Assembly: GCA_963931865.1 (NCBI GenBank)
Contig: OZ007513.1
Location: forward strand, 13,095,894-13,159,893
From: Axinella damicornis
Lineage: Eukaryota; Porifera; Demospongiae; Axinellida; Axinellidae
DNA length: 64,000 nt
Reading direction: 5' to 3'
The translations under genes and the position numbers were made by a program. The notes beneath the pieces were generated by a model. It saw nothing but the letters and a program-made list of their open reading frames with translations. It was not told the origin of the DNA and did no database searches. Numbering within the stretch: the stretch's first letter is position 1; each line of letters opens with the position of its first letter. Of this stretch, positions 50,182 through 61,473 are shown piece after piece.

Positions 50182-50436
50182 AGCCCCCCCCCCCCCCCCC
50201 CCCCCCCCAAAAAATATATATATTTAGGGGGGGCATCGCCCCCCCCCCCCCCCCCCCCCAAAAAATATATATATATTTAGGGAGGGCATCGCCCCCCCTA
50301 ACTCCTAGCAGCTAGCTGCAATGTACTATTAAACAGCCAACGGCTGCCCTATACTTTGTACTAGGCTGACTCGGCTAACCTTGTGCACGTACGATATGTA
50401 CGCGAATCGAGTTGCTGATCTGGTGCAAGTCCAGCT

Positions 50437-52430
50437 TTTTTTTTCTTTTTTTTCTATAATAATTTATGCCAATGCAAAGGATACATAATAGCCTTCTAGG
50501 CTAATACAGGTATGTACCCTAACTAACTAACTATAACTACAAGAACAAAGGTGCAATATTTAACTTAAATGTATGAGGTGAAGGTGCAGTGAGTGCATCG
50601 GGGGGTAGGTGATTCCATATGGAAACAGTACTTGGAACAAATGATGCTTGGAAGGCGTTAGTGTGTGAAAAAGGTTGATACAAAACTGGAAGATTATAGT
50701 TATGTCTACTAGGTTGCGGCATAAATACATCGGGTGTGAAAGGGAAGAGACCATGGATGATCTTAAAGAGAGTACAAAGTTTTAAATAAATTCTCCTGTT
50801 CTCAAGTGTAGGAATTTGAGCAAGATGGAGCAGCTCTTGGTATCCTAGATCCCACCTTTTTAAACACATCTTTAGTCCATATTTCTGTACGTTCTCCACA
50901 GATTTTATGTCTTTGAGAAGGTGGGGATCCCACACAGGGGCGGCATATTCGAGGTGAGGGCGCACTAGATATTTGTACATTTCTATTAATCTTTCACTGC
51001 TTACATTAGTGGAGAACCTTCTGTATAACAGGCCAATAAGTCTCTTTCCTTTTGCACAGATGGAGTCAATTTGCCTGGACCAAGACAAGTCTGATGAAAT
51101 GAGCACTCCCAAGTGCTTAAAGGCTTCTACTTGTTCAAGTGGTGCCTTGTTTAGTAGGAGCTGTGGAGGATGACTGAGATTCCGCTTTCTTGAGAGCAGC
51201 ATGGTCTTGCATTTGGCTGGGTTAAGTGATAAATTATTGTGATCTACCCATGAACTGATTTTATCAATGTCCATTTGCAACTGCTGGTAATCCTCACTGC
51301 ACTTGATTTGTTTGTACAAGAGCATGTCATCTGCATAGAGGTTTAGGACTGAGTTTTCTGACAGCTGGAGAGACGACACGTCATCAATATAAATAAGGAA
51401 TAATAGCGGACCCAAAACAGACCCTTGTGGAACTCCTGAGAGCACAGGTGAGTCAGGAGATGAAGCTCCTCCGACAACCACATGTTGTTTTCTTTCGGCA
51501 AGGTAGCTGTGCAACCATGACAAGATGTGGGAATCCAATGCATATGTGTTCAGTTTTTCTAAAAGTAATCTGTGCGGAACAGAATCGAAAGCCTTGCGAA
51601 GGTCGAAGAAAACGGAGCATACATTGTGTCTGGATTCGAGTGCTTTAAACCAGTCATGTGTTACAGCCAATAGAGCTGTGACTGTGGATTTACCCGATTG
51701 GAATCCCCACTGCATATTGGAGAGTGGTCTATTTTCATTGAGGTGGATGGTGATTACTTGATGAATGTGTCGCTCTAGCAGCTTGCTCAGGAGAGATATT
51801 GGTCTATAATTGGCAGCCTCCTTGTGTTGGGATGACTTCGGTATGGGTACAACAGAAGAAGTTTTCCAACAAGTTGGAAAGTGCCCAAGTTTGATGGAAA
51901 TATTGAAAAGCTTGGCAAGGGATGGAGCAATGCTTGTTGCGGTGTATTTGAGCATTTTGATGGAAATCCCATCTGGACCACTTGCTTTAGTAGCATCCAA
52001 GGCTTGGATATATGACAGAATCTCCTCAGTGGTGCATAGGAGATCTTCAGAACTGGCAGATTCAAACTCAGTGTGGGTCTGCCTCTCTTCATCTAGCTGT
52101 GACAGGGGAGGAACTGATGTATTAAAGCAGGATGAGAAGTACTCATTAAGCATGGCGGCTTTCTCATAATTTGTTTCTGCTGTGGCTTCTTGATAATGAA
52201 GTGTTGGGATCGTTGACTGTTGCTTGCTAAGTACCTTTACCGCCTTCCAAAATTGCTTTTTGCTTCCCACATTGAGCCTGTTAAGGTGTGAATTCTTGGC
52301 TTCGCGTAGCATCTTCACAACTGTATTACGTAATCTCTTGTATTTAGCTGCTGCTTCATGCAGGCTTGTTCGATCTCTTGGTGGCATGGAATGCAGCATT
52401 ACGCTTTCTCATAGCTATCGACGTAGCCAG
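50437..52430 (-). mobile_element. 5'-truncated LINE with poly(A)-like 3' tail
   Basis: Carries an intact reverse transcriptase frame; the endonuclease part is missing. Beyond the stop, the minus strand ends in an A-rich tail (50437-50457 read in reverse). The right boundary is approximate. Confidence 0.75.
50537..52399 (-). CDS. LINE reverse transcriptase, 620 residues, endonuclease missing
   Basis: Non-LTR reverse transcriptase. In order: an upstream KKQFWKAVKVLSK region, SGPDGISIKMLK, SSVVPIPKS, NYRPISLLSKLLERHIH, WGFQSGKSTVTALLA, FFDLRKAFDSVPHRLLLEKL, GVPQGSVLGPLLFLIYIDD, the catalytic LYADDMLLY and FKHLGVLISSDLSW, followed by a thumb/C-terminal region. The frame is open to its natural stop, so the insertion is fairly young. 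An apurinic-type endonuclease should precede it and is absent, consistent with 5' truncation on insertion. It is related to, but clearly different from, the LINE at the right edge. Confidence 0.9.
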   Translation of the reverse strand: MLHSMPPRDRTSLHEAAAKYKRLRNTVVKMLREAKNSHLNRLNVGSKKQFWKAVKVLSKQQSTIPTLHYQEATAETNYEKAAMLNEYFSSCFNTSVPPLSQLDEERQTHTEFESASSEDLLCTTEEILSYIQALDATKASGPDGISIKMLKYTATSIAPSLAKLFNISIKLGHFPTCWKTSSVVPIPKSSQHKEAANYRPISLLSKLLERHIHQVITIHLNENRPLSNMQWGFQSGKSTVTALLAVTHDWFKALESRHNVCSVFFDLRKAFDSVPHRLLLEKLNTYALDSHILSWLHSYLAERKQHVVVGGASSPDSPVLSGVPQGSVLGPLLFLIYIDDVSSLQLSENSVLNLYADDMLLYKQIKCSEDYQQLQMDIDKISSWVDHNNLSLNPAKCKTMLLSRKRNLSHPPQLLLNKAPLEQVEAFKHLGVLISSDLSWSRQIDSICAKGKRLIGLLYRRFSTNVSSERLIEMYKYLVRPHLEYAAPVWDPHLLKDIKSVENVQKYGLKMCLKRWDLGYQELLHLAQIPTLENRRIYLKLCTLFKIIHGLFPFTPDVFMPQPSRHNYNLPVLYQPFSHTNAFQASFVPSTVSIWNHLPPDALTAPSPHTFKLNIAPLFL

Positions 52431-52974
52431 CGGCTGGCTAGGCTGGCTAGCTAAAACCGAACGGTTTGGGAACGATTACGTTCGTGAGCGAAATTTGAGC
52501 AAGAAAGAAGCACATGGCGGCCCCGGGACCTGCAATCCTCGTACATCTGGAACTTGCAGTGCAAAAGCACGAAGGTGCCACGAGAGCCCATCCTGATAGC
52601 TGAAAAATGAAGGCGAAATTTCGCTACGCACCTCTATGCACTGCCTCCGGCAGCGCGCGTGTAATAATTATATCTTACCCCCAATTGTAAATACGTGCCG
52701 CCGCCCCTGAGAGGGTCGATTTGACAACGTCCAGACAAAGTCACAGTGTCTGTAAGTATAAAGCTCATATATAATATTGCTCAAAATGCCTGCATGTACC
52801 CTATCAGTGGTTAGCTTGTAGCATAGCCCCGGACTATTTTTCACAAATGCAATGCAAGTACACTGGAATGCTTTTATCGTATGTCATTTACAGACCGAAA
52901 AGATATCCGAGACACGTTAGAGCTAACCCTAATTCATTTACCTTTTGATATAGTTAGTACTCATTCTTGCCCTG

Positions 52975-53217
52975 TATTTGAATCTCATATTTGTTTTGGT
53001 AGCATTGTCTATTCTAATCCTATTTGTGTTGTTTAGTAACCTGCCCAGTTTGCTGTACTGTCGTTAAGTTCTGTGTCCATAATTTTGTCCGTACTCACAG
53101 TGCTTTCATTATTTATCTCCTTATCCATTTTTCCTTTTATGTTGGGGAGTACCCTGATAGGTTATTCAACCTCTGTATAACCCCTTCCTTAACTGGATAA
53201 AATTGATTGATTGATAG
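52975..53217 (+). repeat. Second LINE-like 3' tail ending in (GATT)n
   Basis: T-rich stretch ending AAAATTGATTGATTGATAG. Same tail type as at 4695. Confidence 0.45.
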
Positions 53218-54047
53218 TATGGAATGTAACCATACCATCACAATTCATGTCTTATACAAATGGCCAGTTGAAGGCAAGAATGAACAACCGCAAATTTCCT
53301 TGCACCAAATGGAATAGGAAATAGGCGTATTAGGCAAAGCAAGAGGCAGATACAAAAGAGGCATGCAAAAAGTGATCAGTTTAAAGTCAATGTTGACAAG
53401 GTCAACCACAGTGGGAGTCTTGATGGCATGCTCCCGAAAAGATGACTTCAAGGTGAGTGCTTTGACCACGGTTTGAACCCCTCAATAGCTAATGCTGCTA
53501 AACTGAATGAATTAGCAATGCTGTCACTGTGTGCACACCAAAGCCCATACGTACAGACATTTCCCCCACCAGAAAAACAGATGCACTTCTGGGGATTGAA
53601 CCTGAAGCACCTCCACCTAGCTGGGCTCCCAGTCAAGAAGATGTTATCCCTCTGCCCCAATCCACTACCCCATTCTATATACCTGTGCAGAGTATCGAGG
53701 CAGCTGGGGTGCCAAGACGCTCCGCGAACTGTTTGTGACTGCGAAAGGATTTGCGTGGTGTCCGGACACCCCCGCACTTACTCAAGTGCCCCGCCTGCAT
53801 GCAGTTTTCGGTATCCAGAGATTTGTACCGCCTTGTAATTATCCTCCCATGCATAGATTTACAGAATGGTAACCGACCCTGACAATGCCTTCCTAATAAT
53901 GAACTGTCCACCGCGCATAATCAAAGCAGCTATAGGTTGAAGTTTATGATGTTGTGGGCATAAGATGACATTCGAATCATTCGTTCAGGCAACTGCTGTG
54001 AAATGTCGCGCCGGTTGTTAATGCAGGCATAGATAATCATGTAGATT

Positions 54048-54155
54048 CGCTTGATTCGCTCGCGCAGCTACTTCAGAGGTCTGACGCACTCTCACCTCTG
54101 GCGCCACGATATTGATAGTTTCCGCTTCAGCTGCTGCTCCCTGATCGTGTCCGGC
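54048..54155 (+). repeat. Fragment of the 0.55-kb dispersed repeat
   Basis: Short remnant with CGCTCGCGCAGCTACTTC and one CCGCTTCAGCTGCTGCTCCC unit. Confidence 0.45.
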
Positions 54156-55514
54156 TCTGCAATGATGGTAAACCTTGGACGTCGGACTTGGTCGGGAATA
54201 TCTGCTCGGTCACTACTCTATTTGAGCTGAGACTGCAGGTTTCGTTTCGGGTAGACGCGCGCGGTGCTGACGAAGTCCGATTTCCAAAGTCATCAAGGTT
54301 CCTACCGCGGTTGACCTTGTCAACACCGAATGAAATATTCCTAAAGCTAATCATGTTTTGCCAGTTGTGTCCCACCTTTTGGTTTGCCTACTATTGGTGT
54401 ATTTGCTGAGTAATCATCTTCTGGGGAGGGATTCAATATAAAGACGTGGATATTGGTCCGGAAAGAAGTACATGCATATATAGCCTCCCGGGTGGGAGGA
54501 TCGGGCCTCGATCCCTGCTGCCAGCCCTTATAGGTGCCGGAAACGCGGGCACAAGAGTATATATTAGCAAGGTGCAGCCGCAAATCTTCATATGCATGGC
54601 AGCAGAGGGCAACATCGAGCTCATTGCCGAGACCGGTCTTGCACGGGGTCTGTGTGTTTCATGAATGCGCAAGGGACTTTCTCCGCAGTTACGTGGAAGT
54701 CTCTTCAGAATGGTAGTAGCGTACAGATTGACGTTTGACCCATGCGCACACATATGCACAGAAACACATGCATTTACGATAAGAGTCACATGTACATGCC
54801 TACTTCCACAATCTATGCATATATGTATGATCTGTAAAGTTTGTACTGCAGAACAGAAATTGTAAAACCCGTACACAAAGTATAATTGTAACAAACCTTC
54901 AACTTCCACAGTGAAGTGCTGATATTGATCACTGAAGATGCGCAGCAGCAAATGGCGGCGGTTCCTGGATGTGCTTGCAGCAGGGAGAGGAGAATTGAAT
55001 TGCAAACTGCAGAAGGCAGCTAGCAATGAAGTTGGTGTAAGAGGGAGCCTATTTATACCAAGTGACACCGACACCAGTGTAGCAACTGAACTGCGGACTA
55101 GGAATGCAGCTCTGGATAATATAGTATACGTATCCATGAGCCGAAAATTTTTGAGCTAATATCCGTATATACGATGTACTGCCACTCGACTTGGCGAGAA
55201 ATATGTACCGGACGTCGACTTGCCTGAGCCTTCCAGAAGGCAGCTGTGCCACACCGGAGTGTGAAATGGTAGGCGACTGTGGTCCTAAAATTGAGGAAAA
55301 CGGCGCGTGCGCGCGATCCAGTTCCCAATCCAATCTTACAGTTTCCCCAAAACGCTGCCAATTTTGGGAAATCCTCAAAACCAACGTTGACAACAGTACT
55401 TCAATCGCCAACGTACAAACAATTTCAGAGCGCGTCTCTTCCAGAATACCCAAGTGTGTCTGGAAGCGATCCGCGCTGGGGTTGGTTGGGGCTGGGAACG
55501 AGACTAGGGCACGG

Positions 55515-55668
55515 GCTGGAAAGCAGCAGTCGAAGCGGACGCAATTGGGGAGCAGTAGCCTTTGAAGGCGCAATCGGGGAGCATGCAGCAGCTGAAGCGG
55601 ACGCAATCGGGGAGCACCAGCTCTGCACAGAGAGCTGTCCGGCGCCGGATTACTCACGTAGGCGAATT
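55515..55668 (-). repeat. Partial copy of the 0.55-kb dispersed repeat
   Basis: Three inverted GAAGCGGACGCAAT units and the GAGAGCTGTCCGGCGCCGG block, abutting an A/T-rich run just before the LINE at 55749. Confidence 0.6.
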
Positions 55669-55748
55669 TTTTTAATTTTTTAATTTTTTTTATTTATTAT
55701 TATTTTTTTTCACAAGTGAAGTAGCCGAACCGAAGTGGATTTCTGCTA

Positions 55749-56919
55749 ATGCCGCTGCCTAAGAAGCAGTCCGCCGTTCAGGCTCAGCTATCCCGACCAG
55801 CAGCTGCTGGGCGAACGGCTAGTACTAGTCGTCCGGTGTCACTGTCTCTATGGGACTCCCGTTCAAGTTGGAAGCAGCTCGAAGAGCAAGTCCCACACCT
55901 GCCCCATCTGCATGCACCCCATCGTGGAAACGACTGCCCACGCGGAGGGACAAGAAGCGATTCTATGCGAAGGAAACTGCAGCAGCTGGTACCACCGCTG
56001 GTGTGCTGGAGTGACCGCCCTACGCTATGAAGAACTTTCCGACTCAGATGAACCTTTCCATTGCCCTACCTGTATTGCTAAGGAACAGCAGCAAACTATA
56101 TCGGAGCTCCACCACAGTGTGCAATCCCTACAAGAAGAAGTACGAGAAATGAAAATTGCCATCAATGCTTTACAAGAGAAGGATGCAGCTAATGCCCCAA
56201 GTCTGTTAGAGGACGTCTCTGAGCTGAAGGCTATTGTTGCCTCGTTACAAGTGCTCAGAGCAGAGAGTCCAGCTGCAAGCGAGCTGCCAGACAACACCCC
56301 AACCTGGTCTGAGGTGGCAAGAAGAAAGCCCCCCACTCAGGAGGTAAGGGAAAGGGAGAAAGGGGTAAAAATGGAAAGGGAGATAGTGGTCATGGAGGAA
56401 GGAAACAACAAGGTGTTCCAACCAACAGTGGCCCTAGTGCTAGCCAATCAAAAGGCAAAGATTCACAGCACCAAAGTCAAGGTCCCCGTCAGTTTCGATC
56501 CCTCCCTGGTAAACACAAGGTTTGGGGTACTCGAAAAGCTTGTTCAGCCGATACTGTCAAAGATACCATCTCCAAGCTAGTTGGTGCAAACTTAGGTTAC
56601 CATTGAAGTAAAAAGGAAGTACAAGCTTGTCAATGGAAACAAGACCGTAAAATGGTGGCATGTACTAAGGGGTGATGAGGAAACAATGGCACTACTTCAG
56701 AAAGAATGGAGCAAAGTCAAGGAGCAGACATCCTGGAGCATAGAGCCCTGTCTTGCATTTGAGGACAATGTCCTGAACCCTAGCTCTGACAAAAATCCCA
56801 TTGTTATCCACAACACAACAGGAGATGGTGAACCACATAAAGAAGCTACTGAAATCAGCGAACCTTCTGAAAATGGTGCCGAAAACAATCCACAACATTC
56901 TTTTTTAGAGGGACAGTGA
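55749..56919 (+). pseudogene. LINE ORF1 with PHD finger and coiled coil, frameshifted
   Basis: First open reading frame of a CR1/L2-like LINE, broken by shifts near 55850, 56350 and 56580. The readable part starts with a PHD zinc finger (CPICMHP, CEGNCSSWYHRWC, HCPTC; about 55895-56075). A coiled coil follows (ISELHHSVQSLQEEVREMK onward), then a Gly/Lys-rich basic stretch in another frame and a C-terminal part (WWHVLRGDEETMALLQKEW). PHD-bearing ORF1 proteins are known in some LINE clades, where they are thought to bind chromatin or nucleic acid. Confidence 0.75.
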
Positions 56920-57859
56920 GGACTCTGCATTCCCTGGAGGGTGAAAACTCTCTCTGCACTGCCGATTTGAACAACAATTTTAATGTTTTGTACTACAATG
57001 CTAGAAGCCTGATCCCCAAAATGGACGAACTCCATTCTATAGTGGAATCCCAAAGACCATTGGTGATTTGCATTGTTGAAACATGGCTGTCAGACGAAAT
57101 CAGAGACCAGGAAATCTCTCTTCCAGGATATCAGGTCATACGATTAGACCGTAACAGGCATGGAGGTGGAATCCTCATCTATGTTCACAATGCAATCACA
57201 TCTAAGGTGTTGTTATCAGGTCCCAACGAGTTGGAATTTTTAGCTGTCTCCTTGTGTACTCCCAACAGTAATCGCAAGCATTGCGTAGCCCTTTTATATC
57301 GTCCACCTTCAAGTCCGGTTTCATTTTTTGATAATTTTTGTAGTGCTCTCCATTTTCTAAACCCCTCCCAATTTTCCAGTTTTGTACATTTAGGAGATTT
57401 CAACATTGATTTTTGTAGCACCCATCCCTATTTTTGTAAGCTTCAGTCTGTAACACAACTTTTTTCACTGTCACGAGTAATTACCACTCCCACTCATCTC
57501 AACTCCAATGGCAAACACACAATTATTGATCTCGTGTTTGTATCCCACGAGCAGCAGATCTCTGACTGCTCTGTGATAGCACCACTGGCAAACTCAGACC
57601 ACTGTGGACTGAGAGTCACCTTGAGCTGGAAGATGCCTCAGAGAATGACTCCCATGCGCCCGAGGACTGTATGGAGATACAAGGATGCAAACTTTGCAAA
57701 AGCAAGGGATATGATTGATGCCATTAACTGGTCCAGTGTGCTTCCAATGGACAATCCCGATACTGCTGCAATGGTCTGGCAGAATAAGTTCCTGGACATC
57801 ATAGATGAGTGTATTCCAGTCCAGCGTCTACCATGAAGGAGAAAACTTCCCTGGCTAAC
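56916..57859 (+). pseudogene. LINE ORF2 apurinic-type endonuclease domain, then cut by the Gypsy insertion
   Basis: Endonuclease/exonuclease/phosphatase fold. Motifs: NVLYYNARSL, the catalytic VETWLSDE, GGGILIYV, LLYRPPSSP, LGDFNIDF, IIDLVFV and NSDHCGLRV. The frame is open from 56916 to TGA 57834-57836. The stop falls where the link to the RT would be, 24 bp before the Gypsy element, so the ORF was already damaged or the TGA arose later. Confidence 0.85.
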
Positions 57860-58041
57860 TGTCATGTCAGGGCCTCAGGCAAAGCGCAACCGTTCAATGG
57901 ACAAAGATATTATCAACTTTGCAACAAGTACAACTTCACGGACAGACTGACTAATGCACAACGAACTCACTACTAAATAGTACAGAGACAGGAAGTAAAA
58001 TGTTATCAGACATTACAGACCAATCCAAACATAACACTACA
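57860..58041 (-). repeat. 3' LTR of the Gypsy element
   Basis: 182 bp; read on the minus strand it begins TG and ends CA. By eye it matches the other LTR at every base. A polypurine tract lies just upstream in element sense (58042-58055). Confidence 0.95.
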
Positions 58042-58147
58042 TTCCTTTCCCCTAAAGTTCAGGGTACCCATACACAAGTAATACAAAATAAGATCACAGC
58101 TACAAACACCAACATACAACAACCAAAAAATATATACAAAGTTAGTG

Positions 58148-61100
58148 TTAGACACTCGGAGTGAACCTGTCCGGAGGATTCCTCACACGAGAGGGATAAG
58201 CACGTGCAGGAGTAGACAATGGAGGATTATGTCCAGGAGACTCAGAATCTCCCACATCAGCAGCGTTATCAGGTAGAGGAGATTCCTCTGTGGTCTCAGA
58301 AACAATGGGATCACTAACACTGGCAACTGACCGAGACCGTAATTGATCCTGGTGACAACGACGGACCACTCCCTGGTCCATAGCAACACAAAAAGAAACT
58401 GGGCCAGTCCTCTTAATGACAACCCCAGGTAACCACTTGTCACCTTGTCCAAAATTGCAAACTGAAACCAAATCTCCCACAGTGAACTCACGGGATCTCG
58501 CTGTAGAGTCATGATCCTGCTTCTGCTGCAGCTGTTTACTTTCCACTCGCTGGGAACTATTAGGTCTCAACAGATCAAGCCGTGTTCTCATCTTTCGTCC
58601 AAGGAGCAACTCATCTGGTGCCATTCCAGTGGTGCTCTGGGGAGTAATGCGGTACGCGAAAAGCACACGAGCAAGTCTCTCACCCACCGAACCAGCAGTA
58701 ACTTTCTTGAGACCACGTTTAACAATTTGAACGGCTCGTTCAGCCAACCCATTGGTTGCTGGGTGATAGGGTGCTGACTTGAGATGCTTGACCCCATTAG
58801 CAGTCAGGAAATCCTGAAACTCTTTGCTCGTGAAACCGGTGCCATTATCAGAAACCACGGTTTCAGGAATGCCATAACGAGAGAACAGAGTTCTGAGTTC
58901 CGAAATCGCAGCAGCAGAGGATGTCGAGCTCACTGACATGGCCTCTATCCACTTAGAATGAGCATCAATGATCACCAAAAATATCTTGCCCTGAAATGGC
59001 CCCGCAAAATCCACGTGCAACCTTGCCCATGGTCGAGACGGCCACTTCCAGGGGTTCAAAGGAGCTTGGGGAGGTACTGCTTGAACCACCTGACACTGGG
59101 TACAACTCCGGACGGTCCTCTCAATCTCAGAGTCCAGACCTGGCCACCACACATACATCCGTGCCAGCGACCTCATTCTGCAGATCCCAGGGTGGCCCCC
59201 ATGAAGCTCTTGGAGTATAGCTTCCCGACCCTGACTGGGAACCACGACCCGGTTCCCCCACAACAGACACCCGTCATATGCAGACAATTCCAGTCTCTTG
59301 GATGAAAACACCACTAAGTCAGGCTCGACTTGGTTAGGCCACCCACACTGTACATAGTGAAGAACCTTGGATAACCTCGCATCACGACGAGTCCATGTCC
59401 GGATCTGATCTGCCGACACTGGGGAGTTCTCCAGTTGCTGAGAAAGCAACACTAACTCTGGGGGTGACACGGACTTGAGTGGTTGATCTGGCAGGGGCAA
59501 ACGACTTAGAGCATCAGCATTTGCATGTGATTTTGTATCCCTGAACAACAACTGGTACTCATAGTTGGAGAGAAACAATGACCAGCGTTTGATTCTGGCG
59601 GACGCCTGGGCTGGAAGGACCTTATCTCCCCTCAGTAGACCCAACAAGGGCTTGTGATCAGTGATCAGCTCAAACGGATGGCCAAAAAGATAGTTGTGAA
59701 ACTTCTTGATACCGAAAATGCATGACAATCCTTCTTTCTCCAACTGAGAATAGTTACGTTCAGCATCCGAGAGAGTGCGAGAAGCATAGGCGATGGGTTG
59801 TTCGTCTCCACTGGCCATCTTATGGGAGAGAATTACTCCAAGTCCATAAGCGGACGCATCGCATGCCAGCGAGAGCTTCAGGTCTGGGTCAAAATGGACC
59901 AAGAACTTGTCTGAAGTGAGCAATAGCTTGGATTCCTCAAAAGCTTTCTGCTGAGCGCGGCCCCACTTCCACAGGCTGCTTTTCCGGAGTAGTATATAGA
60001 GTGGATGGAGCACAGATGCGAGGTTGGGCATGAATTTGCTATAGTAAGCAATCAGTCCCAGGTAGGACTTCAGCTCTTGGACAGAGTTGGGAGCAGGGGC
60101 ATCCTGGATAGCCTTTACCTTCTCCTCGAGAGGGTGGAGTCCCTCGGCATCAATTCTGTACCCCAGGTAGTCAACGCTGCTCTTCAAAAACTGGCATTTC
60201 TTCAGCTTCAATCGCAAGTTGGCATCCTCGATCCGCCTCAGCACCTCTTCCAGAGACTCAAGGTTGGTTTTGTCAGATTCCCGAGCAATAAGGATGTCAT
60301 CAATGAAGACAACAACACCTTTTATCCCTTTCAGCAATTTCTCCATCTCCCGTTGGAAAATCCCAGGTGCAGAGGCCACACCGAAAGGTAGCCTGGTATA
60401 ACGGAGTAGCCCCTTGTGGGTGTTGATGACCACAAAATTCTTGGAACCCTCCTCCAGAGGGAGCTGTTGGTAGGCTTGTTGGAGGTCCAGTTTGGTGAAG
60501 CTCTTGCTTCCCTGGAGCTTTGCAAAGAGATCCTCAACTCTAGGAATCGGGTAGTTGTCCAATTTGGCAACAGGGTTTACAGTGAGACGGAAATCACCAC
60601 AAATACGGAGGTTTTTCTTGTCTGCTTTCAAGACCGGAACAATGGGAGCTGCCCAGTCCGCCGTTTCAACAGGTTCCAAAGTGCCCTCCGCTACTAGTCT
60701 GTCCAGTTCCTCTTCAATCTTGCTTGTCAAAGCATAGGGCACAGACCTTGGTCGGTAGTAGCGTGGCTTGGCCGTGGGGTCCACATACAACTTAGCTTCG
60801 AAACCCCGCATCTTGCCTAACCCAGGTTGGAACACAGGCTGGTGACGATCAAGCACTTCTTGCAGGGAGCTCCTAACAACAGAGTGAATCTCATGCCAGT
60901 CTAGACGCACTGACTCCAGCCAATTCCTGCCAAACAAACTTGGGCCGCACCCTTTGACAACAGGTAAGGGCAAGTCTCTCCGCAGCTGGCCCTTGTACTC
61001 CAGGTTTACATAGGCACAACCCAACACTGGCAGTGGTTCCTTTGAGTAGGTACATAATTGGATCTGGGTTTTGCTCAAGACCCTCCCTGGCCACAACCTT

Positions 61101-61473
61101 TTCCATGTTTCCTCAGAGATCAAAGACATGCTGGCGCCAGTGTCCAGCTCCATGGAAACCTCACACTCATCCAATCTCAGAGTTACTAGTAAAGGAGGTA
61201 CCTTTGACTTACATGTGGCTGCATGCACACTGACGTGGTGCAAACCCGACAGGTCCTCACCCTCCGAGGATGACTCCGTGGATCCCTCCTCCACTTTACG
61301 CACTGGCCTCTGGCTCCTCCGAGGCCCTTGAGACTTTCTCCCTTTAGTACAAGCTCGCTTCAAATGTCCCTTTCTCTTGCACCCATGGCAAACCACGTCT
61401 TTGTCTACATGGCACTTGGTGGAGATGTGTCCTTTCCGCCCACAACGGTAGCAAGTTACCTCAGGCCTTGGGT
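58148..61473 (-). CDS. pol: Gypsy Pol polyprotein with Gag-end zinc knuckles
   Basis: Open frame of about 1100 residues ending at 58148-58150. Order seen: two CCHC knuckles (CYRCGRKGH, CHGCKRKGH); aspartic protease with DTGAS (about residue 128 of the open frame); reverse transcriptase with LDLQQAYQQLPL, LPFGVASAPGIFQ and FIDDIL; RNase H with ACDASAYGLG and ITDHKPLLGLL; integrase with an HHCC zinc site (HPGICRMRSLARMYVWWPG), DDE residues in HVDFAGPF, VVSDNGTGF and APYHPATNGLAERA, and a GPY/F-type end (WLPGVVIKRTGPVSF). No stop or frameshift, so the enzymes look intact. Upstream the frame runs into the inserted TIR element at 61474, which supplies an accidental start and separates pol from gag. 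Confidence 0.93.

Larger units (their letters stand above)
50136..52709. mobile_element. Relative of the GGCGGCGG element carrying a LINE insertion
   Basis: Ends CAGGGGCAGCGGCAC (left) and GTGCCGCCGCCCCTG (right). The right flank inside the TIR (52560-52660) matches the element at 28018-28565 in reverse orientation (CTGCCG-GGCAGTG, CGCCTTCATTT, ATGGGCTCT, GTGGCACCTTCGT). G/C runs fill the left end. Most of the interior is a LINE. No clean 8-bp duplication was found. Confidence 0.6.
52712..55514. other. Intergenic stretch left of the split LINE
   Basis: One LINE-like tail and repeat fragments. No exon series could be supported; open frames here have no recognisable family motif. Confidence 0.4.

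Noticed and set aside
54433..54620. tRNA- or SINE-like segment with GGTGGGAGGATCGG
   Set aside because: No cloverleaf could be drawn and no A/B box pair was clear.
53448..55137. Several frames of 60 to 234 codons
   Set aside because: No recognisable motif, overlapping on both strands, and no coherent exon chain.
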